Positions 42,128 through 50,739 of a stretch of DNA of 64,000 bases are shown piece by piece. Positions within the stretch are counted from its first letter, which is position 1. Every line of letters begins with the position of its first letter. The stretch covers positions 50,973 through 114,972 of the forward strand of contig CAVAKZ010000002.1 in the NCBI GenBank assembly GCA_963589425.1. The letters are read 5' to 3'. The stretch is from CAKRJP01 sp963589425 (GTDB taxonomy: Bacteria > Bacillota > Clostridia > Lachnospirales > Lachnospiraceae). Both the position numbers and the translations under genes were made by a program. The notes below the pieces were generated by a model that did not search any database, was not told where the DNA came from, and worked only from the letters and a program-made list of their open reading frames with translations.

Positions 42128-44134
42128 TTAATTTCCGATTTCCAAAAATGCGCTAGGAAGCTCTGATCCGGTATCCGGATACTCGTCGTGAAGACTTTCC
42201 ATAATCTTTTCATCTCTGATAACATCGGCCTCTCTGATGTGATAAGTCGGAACAATCTCACTTACCAAATGCTTCATATCTTCATTTTCGTTATAAGCCT
42301 TCTGGTAAAGTTCTGCCAACTGCTTCTGGAATAAATCCTCATCAAATTCAATTGGTTTTCCAATGTGGATCAGGTCATTATCTGTGGACTGCAAACCTTC
42401 TTCATTCATCAGGAGTTCTTCGTAAAGTTTCTCTCCCGGGCGTAGGCCTGTATATTCGATCTCAATATCTTTGCCCACAGTATAACCGGAAAGCTCGATA
42501 AGGTTCTTTGCTAAGTCTGCGATTTTTACCGGCTGTCCCATATCTAATACGAAAATTTCTCCACCCTTGGCACTGGCTCCTGCCTGAAGGACCAAAGACA
42601 CTGCCTCCGGAATGGTCATGAAATAACGGATGATATCTGGATGGGTCACAGTAACTGGTCCCCCCTCTAAAATCTGTTTTCTAAAGAGAGGAATTACACT
42701 ACCGTTGCTTCCTAAAACATTTCCAAAACGAACCGCTACAAATTCTGTCTTGGAATGGCGGCTAAACATCTGAACCACCATCTCACACATACGCTTGGAA
42801 GCTCCCATGATATTGGTAGGGTTTACGGCCTTGTCTGTGGAAATAAGTACAAACTTGGAAGCTCTAAATCGGTCTGCCGCCAAAGCCACCTTGTAAGTTC
42901 CAAATACATTATTCTTAATAGCCTCGTTGGGGCTGTCCTCCATAAGGGGTACATGCTTATGAGCCGCTGCGTGGAAGACAATGTCCGGTCTGTATTTTGC
43001 AAATACACTGTTTACCTTACGTCCATTTCTTACAGAACCAATCAGCACTACCAAGTCTAGGTTTGGATATTTACTTCGAAGTTCCTGCTGAATGTCATAA
43101 GCATTATTTTCATAAATATCAAAGATAATTAACTGTCTTACGCCGTTGGCTGCAATCTGACGGCAAAGCTCGCTACCGATACTTCCGCCGCCACCGGTAA
43201 CAAGAACTACTCGGTCTGCCACATAATGGCCAACTACATCTGTCTGAATACGAATAGGATCCCTACCCAACAAGTCTTCAATTTCTACATGGTGAAGCTT
43301 TTCTACAGTAACCTCTCCATTTACCAATTGGTAAAGTCCCGGAAGGGTTTTAAGTTCACAGTTTGGAACCTGACGACAAATCTCCAAAATCTCTCTTTGA
43401 TCCTTTTTATCTGCACTTGGAATCGCAATAATAATCTCTGTAATTCCATATTTTTTGGCGTAATCTAAAATTGTATTGCGGTCTCCAACCACCTTGACGC
43501 CGTGAATGTAGGTCCCGTGCTTTCTCGGATTATCATCGATGATACAGCAGATTTTTGCATCTAACTCTCGACTTAATTCCAACTCCTTCATAGCTACATT
43601 ACAGGCCTCGCCGGCACCGATAATCATAGTCCGACGCATATGACCGCCATGGATACTTGAACGATACCAATAGCGAAGCACCCGGTAAGAAAATCTGCTA
43701 AAGCAGGTTAGAATAAACAAAAAGGTTGGGTACAACACAAAATAGCTGCGGTACATAGGATAAAACATAAAGGTATAGGCAATGATATTTGCCACTACCG
43801 AAATGAGACATCCCTGAATAATAGAAACCAGCTCCTTTACACTGGCAAAGCGCCACAGACTGGAATATAAATGCATAACAAAAAATACCAAAATGGTGAA
43901 GATGGTATTGAAGATTACCATATCCTTAGCCCAATCCCCATACTCCACAGGGATCTCCGAAGTGCTCATATTAAAACGAACCCATAAGGCTAAAAAAGAA
44001 CTAAGGTTAATAAAAATAACATCTAATACTACCAGCATAATTTTATAGGTTGCCGATAAATCCCATTTTTCTTTTATTTCTCTTACTTTTCTCTTCATAA
44101 ACTTTAAAAAGCGAGGGAATAGGGCATTTGCCAT
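42128..44134 (-). CDS. Membrane UDP-sugar 4,6-dehydratase (PglF/CapD-like)
   Basis: This 668-residue protein has four N-terminal membrane helices (to about 150), a first Rossmann domain with IIGAGEACNVAM, and a C-terminal SDR domain with VTGGGGSIGSEL near 305. The catalytic region STDKAVNPTNIMGASKRMCE has Met in place of Tyr, as in this class of dehydratases. It turns UDP-N-acetylglucosamine into the 4-keto-6-deoxy product for the aminotransferase encoded downstream. The start is ATG 44134, directly behind a run of eight G that forms the ribosome binding site; an internal Met at 44098 has no good site. A run of six G occurs later within the gene but the frame is intact. Confidence 0.92.
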   Translation of the reverse strand: MANALFPRFLKFMKRKVREIKEKWDLSATYKIMLVVLDVIFINLSSFLALWVRFNMSTSEIPVEYGDWAKDMVIFNTIFTILVFFVMHLYSSLWRFASVKELVSIIQGCLISVVANIIAYTFMFYPMYRSYFVLYPTFLFILTCFSRFSYRVLRYWYRSSIHGGHMRRTMIIGAGEACNVAMKELELSRELDAKICCIIDDNPRKHGTYIHGVKVVGDRNTILDYAKKYGITEIIIAIPSADKKDQREILEICRQVPNCELKTLPGLYQLVNGEVTVEKLHHVEIEDLLGRDPIRIQTDVVGHYVADRVVLVTGGGGSIGSELCRQIAANGVRQLIIFDIYENNAYDIQQELRSKYPNLDLVVLIGSVRNGRKVNSVFAKYRPDIVFHAAAHKHVPLMEDSPNEAIKNNVFGTYKVALAADRFRASKFVLISTDKAVNPTNIMGASKRMCEMVVQMFSRHSKTEFVAVRFGNVLGSNGSVIPLFRKQILEGGPVTVTHPDIIRYFMTIPEAVSLVLQAGASAKGGEIFVLDMGQPVKIADLAKNLIELSGYTVGKDIEIEYTGLRPGEKLYEELLMNEEGLQSTDNDLIHIGKPIEFDEDLFQKQLAELYQKAYNENEDMKHLVSEIVPTYHIREADVIRDEKIMESLHDEYPDTGSELPSAFLEIGN

Positions 44135-44135
44135 A

Positions 44136-44143
44136 CCCCCCCC
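44136..44143 (-). repeat. G8 homopolymer forming the ribosome binding site of the dehydratase gene
   Basis: The minus strand reads GAGGGGGGGGT and then ATG. The Shine-Dalgarno match is inside the homopolymer, so its length sets both the strength and spacing of the site. Slippage could modulate translation without changing the protein. Confidence 0.7.
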
Positions 44144-44173
44144 TCACTTTTCTCCTTTTTTTATTTCACCGGG

Positions 44174-45841
44174 CTACTCTGTCACTACAACGTCATCCAG
44201 AGTCTCTCCATTTTTCAGTGATGTGATAGCTGCTTTAATTGCATCTACAGAAGTCTGATCCGGCTGCATTACATAGAGAGCAGATCCCTGATATGAGTAG
44301 CAGATCTGTTCATCTCCGGTACCTGTTGCAGACATGGATTTGATACTCCACTTCGGTGCCTCATCTAACTGAGTCTTGATCAAATCCTGGATCTGGGTGG
44401 TAGACATGTTGGTATCCACATTTCCGCTGACACTGTTTAGAATGTCATTGGCTCCCATAAGAATGGCGGGGGAAACCATTTTCTTAATCATGGCTACAAT
44501 CACTGCCTGCTGATTCTTGCCTCTCTGATTATCTCCACCGTCTAAGTTGTAACGCTCACGGGAGAAGGCCAGGGCCTGCTGGCCGTTAAAGTGGTTGCTT
44601 CCCTGAACAACGTTCATAACCAAACCGGAATCTTCGCTGGTGGTAAAGGTCACCTCTGAATCTACATCTACACCGCCAAGAGCATTTACAATATCTACCA
44701 AGGAAGTAAAGTTAACTCTTGCATAGAAATCAATATTTGTATCATACAACTGCTCTAAGGTTGCCATGGAAGCATCCACACCGTAAATACCCGCATGAGT
44801 CAGCTTGTCCTTCTGTCCTCCGGAAATATTAGGAATCTCTACATAATAATCACGAGGAGTGGTTACTAAGAGAATCTGATGGGTTTCCGGATTTACCTCA
44901 GCAATAATATTTACATCGCTTCGGCTGTTGGTTTCAATAGCTCCATATACATCAATACCACTGATGTATACACAGAAGCTCTTATCTACTTCTACATCTT
45001 CTGCAGTATTCTCCACAGCAGTCTTAATCTCATAAGTATAAATAATCTTCACACTGTCAGAGTATCCATCTACCGCTTCATTTAAGATACTGGTATAACC
45101 TTCATTATAGATAATGGCATTCACCTTGCCATCCTGAAGGGCCTGTGCCTGTTCTGCCAAGCTCTTATACTCAACAGTGGCAATATCACTTCCAAGTTCT
45201 GAATTAATCTGGGATACTGCATCCTTAATCTGATCACCATTCATGGCATACTGGACACCAAAGTTATAAGACGCAGCATCGTTAATGCTATCTGCAGCAT
45301 CGTCAGATTTAACAGCAACTACTACCCGGTCTAACTTATACTCACTGCCGGTAATATCATTCAAGGTGCTGTTACCTTTGGCGATATAATAGCTTCCTGC
45401 AATCAGGCAAATGGATATCAATACACTGATTACTTTTCCGGCGATTCCCTTTTTTCTGGAATAATACTGGGACACTAAAACGGCACTGCAAAGCAAAAGC
45501 AACATAGCTCCAATGGCTGCCACATATCTTCCGGGCAGCATGTTTAGCATAAATACCGTGCCCATGAAAACCACACTGGCCACTGCCTGAATAGCCACTA
45601 AGACTAGGCCTATATTTCTTGAAATCTTATTATGTCTTCCTTTATTCTTTGACGATTTTCCAGAAGACCTTCTTCCCGAGGAACGTCTCTTTCCCGAGGA
45701 AAATCTGTCAGAATCATAATCCCTGTCAGAATATCCTCTGGAGGATGTACTTTTAGATGAACTACCTCTTCCCGAGCGACTCCTAGAGGACTTAGATCTT
45801 GAAGATCGTCCCTCTGAGTATTCTCTGTCACTTCTACTCAT
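44174..45841 (-). CDS. LytR-CpsA-Psr (LCP) family glycopolymer transferase
   Basis: This 555-residue protein has a cytoplasmic Ser/Arg/Gly-rich start of about 80 residues, two or three membrane helices (about 85-150) and an outer LCP domain. The LCP signatures are TTPRDYYVEIP, KLTHAGIYG, NFTSLVDIVNALGGVDV and ALAFSRERYNLDGGDNQRGK with its conserved Arg residues. An extra domain near 165-285 precedes it. It links the undecaprenyl-bound glycan to peptidoglycan. As the first gene of the large operon it fits a locus making a wall-attached polysaccharide. Confidence 0.9.
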   Translation of the reverse strand: MSRSDREYSEGRSSRSKSSRSRSGRGSSSKSTSSRGYSDRDYDSDRFSSGKRRSSGRRSSGKSSKNKGRHNKISRNIGLVLVAIQAVASVVFMGTVFMLNMLPGRYVAAIGAMLLLLCSAVLVSQYYSRKKGIAGKVISVLISICLIAGSYYIAKGNSTLNDITGSEYKLDRVVVAVKSDDAADSINDAASYNFGVQYAMNGDQIKDAVSQINSELGSDIATVEYKSLAEQAQALQDGKVNAIIYNEGYTSILNEAVDGYSDSVKIIYTYEIKTAVENTAEDVEVDKSFCVYISGIDVYGAIETNSRSDVNIIAEVNPETHQILLVTTPRDYYVEIPNISGGQKDKLTHAGIYGVDASMATLEQLYDTNIDFYARVNFTSLVDIVNALGGVDVDSEVTFTTSEDSGLVMNVVQGSNHFNGQQALAFSRERYNLDGGDNQRGKNQQAVIVAMIKKMVSPAILMGANDILNSVSGNVDTNMSTTQIQDLIKTQLDEAPKWSIKSMSATGTGDEQICYSYQGSALYVMQPDQTSVDAIKAAITSLKNGETLDDVVVTE

Positions 45842-45899
45842 ACTATACTTTCCCTTCTCATTCTACAATTACCGAGATTTTTCTCCTATAACAAAAACT

Positions 45900-45914
45900 A
45901 TGCAAAAATTGCAT
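45900..45914. promoter_or_regulatory. Palindrome upstream of the LCP gene
   Basis: ATGCAAAAATTGCAT is a 6-3-6 perfect inverted repeat about 60 bases before the LCP start, at the head of the large polysaccharide operon. It may be an operator; no matching family of binding sites is recognised. Confidence 0.3.
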
Positions 45915-46100
45915 ATCTATGCATCTGCAGATATTATTTTTATATCCGGCAAAAATACTTTTTACGACATTTCTCGGCAATATTTTTTTCTTACAATCAC
46001 CGAAAAGAATAGCATACATTCCTCCAATATACAAGGTTTTCGCCCTTTTTAGGCCTTTTGGTTTACTATTTAATACAATTTTTTCCTTTTAAACTTGCAC

Positions 46101-46137
46101 AAAAAAAGACCGTCGCCCCTTATAGGTGGCAACGGCC
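46101..46137 (-). terminator. Terminator after cstA
   Basis: On minus-strand RNA a 10-bp stem (46137-46128 with 46117-46108) pairs fully if two G-U pairs are allowed, and is followed by seven U. It lies 20 bases beyond the cstA stop. Confidence 0.85.
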
Positions 46138-46156
46138 TCTTCTTATTTTTTTATTT

Positions 46157-47860
46157 TTATGCAGTTTTCTTAGCATCCATCTGCTTTTTGAAGGTCTGAA
46201 CACCTTCTACTACCAGGATGATTGCCAAAATTGCCATTGCTGCTGCGAAGAATAACTGGAACCAGTCTCCCCACAGAGCTTCTCCGGCACCGATCATAAT
46301 GATCTTATTCTTAACAGTTAAAATTAAGCTTGTAAGAGTTGCTGCAAGCATAAATACCATTGGCACATAGAACATTTTGTTGTTCTTTCCTGCCTGTCCA
46401 AGCCAAGCAGCAACTGCCATAAGGGCAATACCTGCAAGGAGCTGGTTGGCTGCTCCGAAAAGTCCCCAGATCTGGCTTAATGACAAGCCACCAAGGATAC
46501 ATCCAATTACAACCATGATAGTGGTTCCTACTGCCGGGTGAGCTAAGAACTTACGAGCTCCCTTTGCTTCCTTCCAGCTCTTTTCACCTTCCTGAAGGAA
46601 CATCTCTGAGAACAAGAAACGCGCAAGACGTGTACCTGTATCAAGAGAAGTAAGGGCAAATACAGAAACTGCCAGGGTAAGCAAGGCGTAGATTGTGTTA
46701 TATGTAGCGGAATCTGCATCTGCAAACATAAGTCCGATACCAGCTGCAAAGGCTGCCGGAGGTCCACCGAACTCTCCACCTGTGTATTTATCAAATACCA
46801 TACCTACAGCGATCAAAGCCACAATACCAAGAGCAGACTCAATTAACATTGAACCGTAAGCGATTGGCTTTGCATTGGCCTCGTTATCAAGCTGCTTAGA
46901 AGAAGTTCCTGTAGCGATCAAGCTGTGGAAACCAGAGCAAGCACCGCAGGCAACAGTAATAAACAGGGCTGGGAACAAGTTTCCGATAGATGATGTCCAT
47001 CCGGTAAAAGCTGGAATCTGGAAAGCTGATCTTCCGGTAAATCCTGCAAAGAAAATACCTACAAAAGCAAGGGCCATCATAGCGTAAAGCAAGAAGCTTG
47101 AAAGGTAATCACGAGGCTGTAAAAGGATCCATACTGGAACCAAGGAAGCCACTGCGATATAGATACCGATCAAAACGATCCATGCTACACGGTTTAATAC
47201 TAAACCAAAGTTTAATCCAATGGCAACGATAATTACGATACCGATGATACCTGCAATGGTAGCCGGCAAAGTCTTGATGCCCAATCTGTTGGTGGCATAG
47301 CCATAGATAATTGCCAATACAATAAACAGAACTGAGATCATAGCAGTGGTCTGATTTCCTGTTGGATTGGTAGAAATACCAATACCGGAATCACTCATAA
47401 AGGTTCCTGCTACTACGTTTACGAAGGAAGCAATTACCAAAATCAATACCAAAAGGGCAAAGATGGTAAATAATTTCTGGGCCTTCTTTCCCATGGAATC
47501 GTGGATAATCTCACCAACAGACTTTCCTTCATGACGGATGGATGCAAAGAGGGAACCAAAGTCCTGAAGTCCTCCAAAGAAAATACCTCCGATGATACAC
47601 CACAAAAATACCGGCACCCATCCAAAAACTGCTGCCTGGATCGGTCCGTTAATTGGGCCTGCGCCTGCGATAGATGAGAAATGATGTCCCATCAAAACAG
47701 CAGGCTTTGCTGCAACGTAGTCCACACCGTCTTCCATTTCAATTGCCGGTGTTTTTTTGTTTGGATCTACGCCCCACTGCTTAGCAAGCCAAGAGCCATA
47801 GCCAACATAACCGACTAAAAGTAATGCAACGGCTACTACAATGATTAAAATAGCTGTCAT
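46157..47860 (-). CDS. cstA: Carbon starvation protein CstA family transporter
   Basis: This 567-residue protein has about fifteen membrane helices and the CstA signatures KPAVLMGHHFSSIAGAGPI near residue 50 and GACSGFHSLIATGTSSKQL near 310. The family imports pyruvate or peptides. The C-terminal helix region lacks the long extension of enterobacterial CstA/BtsT, as is usual in Firmicutes. It has a GGAGAGAGG-type ribosome binding site and its own terminator, so it is monocistronic. A palindromic repeat element lies 60 bases before the start codon and may carry or disturb its promoter. Confidence 0.92.
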   Translation of the reverse strand: MTAILIIVVAVALLLVGYVGYGSWLAKQWGVDPNKKTPAIEMEDGVDYVAAKPAVLMGHHFSSIAGAGPINGPIQAAVFGWVPVFLWCIIGGIFFGGLQDFGSLFASIRHEGKSVGEIIHDSMGKKAQKLFTIFALLVLILVIASFVNVVAGTFMSDSGIGISTNPTGNQTTAMISVLFIVLAIIYGYATNRLGIKTLPATIAGIIGIVIIVAIGLNFGLVLNRVAWIVLIGIYIAVASLVPVWILLQPRDYLSSFLLYAMMALAFVGIFFAGFTGRSAFQIPAFTGWTSSIGNLFPALFITVACGACSGFHSLIATGTSSKQLDNEANAKPIAYGSMLIESALGIVALIAVGMVFDKYTGGEFGGPPAAFAAGIGLMFADADSATYNTIYALLTLAVSVFALTSLDTGTRLARFLFSEMFLQEGEKSWKEAKGARKFLAHPAVGTTIMVVIGCILGGLSLSQIWGLFGAANQLLAGIALMAVAAWLGQAGKNNKMFYVPMVFMLAATLTSLILTVKNKIIMIGAGEALWGDWFQLFFAAAMAILAIILVVEGVQTFKKQMDAKKTA

Positions 47861-47922
47861 GTTTTCCTCTCTCCTTTGTTACTATTTTTATATAGCAAAT
47901 TGTGAAATCCAAAAATATTTCA

Positions 47923-48066
47923 TGGATTGAACAAAATAACCGAAAGTAACGAAGTCGCGCTCTCGCTCCATTCCGCACGCAGCGGTACTAAGGGGCTAAA
48001 GGACAGCCCCTTAGTACCGGCGTGCTCCAAGGGTCTTCTTTTACTTTGATTATTTTGTTCAATCCA
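47923..48066. repeat. Palindromic dispersed element, copy 2, with 17-bp terminal inverted repeats
   Basis: The ends TGGATTGAACAAAATAA and its exact reverse complement bound 144 bases. The centre has a perfect 15-bp stem (47983-47997 with 48005-48019) with a 7-base loop, and much of the remaining arms are also complementary, so the whole element could fold as one long hairpin. The flanks beyond the ends are also partly complementary, so the element may extend to about 47911-48078. It has no gene. It resembles a MITE or a large structured intergenic repeat. Copy 1 is at 39613-39733 in inverted orientation. Confidence 0.8.
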
Positions 48067-48136
48067 GCATATTTTTTGAATGTTTTACAATTCCCTATAT
48101 GTTACATTGGGATTTTTTCCCTCTATATATAAAGAT

Positions 48137-48154
48137 AGAGAAAAATTTTTCTCT
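48137..48154. terminator. Possible bidirectional hairpin after the 48.2-kb gene
   Basis: AGAGAAAAATTTTTCTCT is a perfect palindrome 17 bases beyond the stop of the hypothetical gene. It is AT-rich and short, so terminator activity is uncertain. Confidence 0.3.
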
Positions 48155-48170
48155 GTCCTTATATGCGATA

Positions 48171-48665
48171 TTATTTTAGGATGTTGTGGAAACTTTTTTT
48201 CAGGTTTGTGCCTTGGCGGTTCCAGAACATCTTTTTTTCTGTCAGATCTACTACCAGTAAGCGGTAGTGGCTAAAGCCTTGCAGGCTGAAGCGGTAGCTT
48301 TTGTAGTGTTTTAATCCTTTTACTGCTTTCCTTGCATCTTCTGTTACGGTGTCTGCAAGGACGATCAGGGAGATGTCGGTATTGCGGTGGTGTCCGTGAG
48401 GTTTTACTCTTAAGATTCCGGTCTCCCAGGCTTCTTCGTCTAGTTTTTTTAATTTTTCCAGATCTAAATATTTTTCTGAAGCAAAGAAGACATATTCATT
48501 GGATTCGGATTCTCCAATCACTGCCCCATGTACCAAAAAGTAGGCATCCTCATGAGAATGAAAACTGGCCTCCGCAAAGAATGGCGTCTTAGGCGTCTCT
48601 ATATTTACATCATAATAGGCTTCATAGGCACGGACTGCCATTTCCATTGCATCTGCTCTATTCAT
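48171..48665 (-). CDS. Hypothetical protein, 164 residues
   Basis: I do not recognise a characterised family. The protein is soluble, with no signal peptide or helix. It has an N-terminal helix (ADAMEMAVRAYEAYYD), a HSHEDAYFLVHG stretch, a VLADTVTEDARKAV stretch and an aromatic, basic end. ATG 48665 is chosen because AAAGG lies 9 bases upstream; a GTG at 48683 would add six residues. It is alone between a CstA-linked repeat and a large hairpin in its upstream region. The many charged residues and steady codon use argue that it is a real gene. Confidence 0.65.
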   Translation of the reverse strand: MNRADAMEMAVRAYEAYYDVNIETPKTPFFAEASFHSHEDAYFLVHGAVIGESESNEYVFFASEKYLDLEKLKKLDEEAWETGILRVKPHGHHRNTDISLIVLADTVTEDARKAVKGLKHYKSYRFSLQGFSHYRLLVVDLTEKKMFWNRQGTNLKKSFHNILK

Positions 48666-48724
48666 TGAATCATGCCTTTCCACAAAAATTTCTGCTTATT
48701 ATTGCTTAGCTTTTTGCAAAGTCA

Positions 48725-48762
48725 AACCGCCGGATTCCGTCAAGGACGTGAATCCGGCGGTT
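48725..48762. repeat. Strong isolated hairpin, 13-bp perfect stem
   Basis: AACCGCCGGATTC and its exact complement are separated by 12 bases. Neither side is followed by a T run, so it is not a plain terminator. It lies about 60 bases upstream of the hypothetical gene, in a 338-base gap that otherwise holds only the terminator of the next gene and small AT-rich inverted repeats. Confidence 0.6.
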
Positions 48763-48902
48763 GTCTCGGACGCGTCTTTTCTGCCTGCACAGATCAACTA
48801 TCCCCACTCATAACAAACAACACTGCTAAAGGATTTTAGCATTATTAAAGAGAAAATTAAGATTCTCTTAACATTTCAACGTTTCAAATGTTAGCACAGG
48901 GC

Positions 48903-48949
48903 AAAAAAAAATGCAAGGTTCTCTCCTAATATAGGAGAAAACCTTACAT
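48903..48949 (-). terminator. Terminator after the third initiating transferase
   Basis: A 17-bp stem with wobble pairs (48949-48933 with 48927-48911), loop of five, is followed on the minus strand by eight U. It lies 55 bases beyond the stop codon. Confidence 0.85.
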
Positions 48950-49003
48950 TTCATCAAGCTACCAAAGGGACTTTTAGATTAAAATCGCTCCAGTTAAATA
49001 TTC

Positions 49004-50407
49004 CTAATAAGCATTTTTATTAATAAAGCCCTTAAAAAAGGTAAGTAAAATTATTTTAAAATCAAATCCCAAGGTCCAATTTTCAATATAATAAAGATCA
49101 TACTCGATTCGTTTTCGAATAGAAGTATCTCCCCGATATCCATTTACCTGGGCCCAGCCGGTAAGACCTGGACGAACCTGGTGTTTGATCATATAGCGGG
49201 GAATTTCCTCCTTAAATTTCTCCACAAACTGAGGCCGCTCCGGCCTTGGTCCCACAAGACTCATGTCTCCCTTTAGGATATTAAAAAGCTGGGGCAATTC
49301 ATCAATAGAAGTCTTTCGCATAAATCGTCCAATGGGAGTAACCCTAGGATCATCCTTCACCGTCCACCTGGACTTCTCGTCGGCTTCCTTTTGCACCACC
49401 ATAGACCGGAATTTGTACATATAAAATGGCTCGTTCTTTAAGCCCACCCGCTCCTGCTTATAAATCAAAGGACCGGAATCTGTCATCTTAATAATAAGGG
49501 ACACCACGATCATGGTAGGGGAGAAGAGGATAATAGCCACTAAGGCCCCAAAAATATCCACTGCCCTTTTCACAAAACGATTCAGCCAATTGGTTAAAGG
49601 CACATGCCGGATATTGATTACCGGAAGCCCTAGAATATCCTCTGTGTAGGGCTTGGTTGGAATAATATTATTATAGTCCGGAATAAATTTAGTATGAACT
49701 CCTGACTTCTCGCACTTATTAACCAACATGCCAAGCTTGGTATATTCATTTAAGCCCAAGGTAATCACAATCTCATCTAGATGGCTCTCAGGCAAGATGA
49801 TATCCAGGTCTGCCAGCCAACCGATAACCTTAATCCCCCTATACTGGTAACCAATCTCCTTGTGGTCGTCTAAGATTCCTCGGATCTCATAGCCCCATTC
49901 CGGGTTTTGTAAAATGCGATCGATATACCCTTCTGTGGCATTGCTATAACCCACCAAAAGGATCTGCTTCAAATTGTAACCCTTTCTTCGAATGTTCCGC
50001 AAAAAGAGTCGAATCAAATTACGCTCAATGATGGTGACGCAAACATTCAACACCGCAAAAACCGCAAGCATTCTTCGGGAAACGTCAATCTGCTTGGTCA
50101 CATACAAAACCACAATAAGAACCATAACACCGATTCCATTGGCCTGCAAAATCCGCCAAGCTTCCAAGCGCCTTCCAAGGACCCGTTTCGGCTCATAAAG
50201 TTTGTACATATAATATAGAAGCAAAAATCCCGGCACAATATAAACCAGAAGCTTCATATATCCCCCAAGAGATAAAACCCACAAATCCTGAGGGAAAATA
50301 CCCGTCTTAAAACGAATAAACCAGGCCACAGCATAGCAAAACAACATAACCAAGCCATCCAGCACCACCTGGATCCTGTTTAACAACCTTTGATTCTCCT
50401 TGATCAT
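49004..50407 (-). CDS. Polyprenyl glycosylphosphotransferase (WcaJ-type initiating transferase)
   Basis: This 467-residue protein has four N-terminal membrane helices (about 10-125), a CoA_binding_3 domain with ILLVGYSNATEGYIDRIL, a fifth helix near 285 and the catalytic domain with FYMYKFRSMV, DELPQLFNILKGDMSLVGPR and RPGLTGWAQVNGYRGDT. The last motif with TSIRKRIEYDLYYIENW fits undecaprenyl-phosphate glucose (or galactose) phosphotransferases. It is monocistronic with its own promoter and terminator, outside the main locus, so it may serve a second glycan. It is the third initiating transferase here. Confidence 0.93.
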   Translation of the reverse strand: MIKENQRLLNRIQVVLDGLVMLFCYAVAWFIRFKTGIFPQDLWVLSLGGYMKLLVYIVPGFLLLYYMYKLYEPKRVLGRRLEAWRILQANGIGVMVLIVVLYVTKQIDVSRRMLAVFAVLNVCVTIIERNLIRLFLRNIRRKGYNLKQILLVGYSNATEGYIDRILQNPEWGYEIRGILDDHKEIGYQYRGIKVIGWLADLDIILPESHLDEIVITLGLNEYTKLGMLVNKCEKSGVHTKFIPDYNNIIPTKPYTEDILGLPVINIRHVPLTNWLNRFVKRAVDIFGALVAIILFSPTMIVVSLIIKMTDSGPLIYKQERVGLKNEPFYMYKFRSMVVQKEADEKSRWTVKDDPRVTPIGRFMRKTSIDELPQLFNILKGDMSLVGPRPERPQFVEKFKEEIPRYMIKHQVRPGLTGWAQVNGYRGDTSIRKRIEYDLYYIENWTLGFDFKIILLTFFKGFINKNAY

Positions 50408-50456
50408 ACCCCAAATTATCCTTTACAAATCCATGCCCTATATCAAGAACATCTTC

Positions 50457-50485
50457 CCTATATAATATCAAATCGTATCTATCAA
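50457..50485 (-). promoter_or_regulatory. Candidate promoter of the third initiating transferase
   Basis: On the minus strand TTGATA (50485-50480) and TATAGG (50462-50457) are 17 bases apart, about 50 bases before the start codon. The rest of the 332-base gap to metY holds the metY terminator and no credible gene. Confidence 0.5.
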
Positions 50486-50663
50486 ATCCTAAACATGATA
50501 CAACATTTTTCATACAAGAACAAGCCACCACACCACAGCAGCTGCAAAATTCGCACTTTCTTCACACTTTCAAGGCTCCTCCCTCAAGGAAATAAACATC
50601 CATCGCTCCCACCACTTTCATTTTTATTTAATATTTGCGAAAGGAACACAGTCGCAACAATTA

Positions 50664-50705
50664 AACAAAAAAGAAAGATAGCGACCTCAATACGAAGTCG
50701 CTATC
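50664..50705 (-). terminator. Terminator after metY
   Basis: GATAGCGAC pairs perfectly with GTCGCTATC (50677-50685 with 50697-50705), followed by a U-rich tract on the minus strand. It is 35 bases beyond the metY stop. Confidence 0.85.
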
Positions 50706-50739
50706 CCCTTGCATAATCTATCTAAATTGGAGGAAGCGT

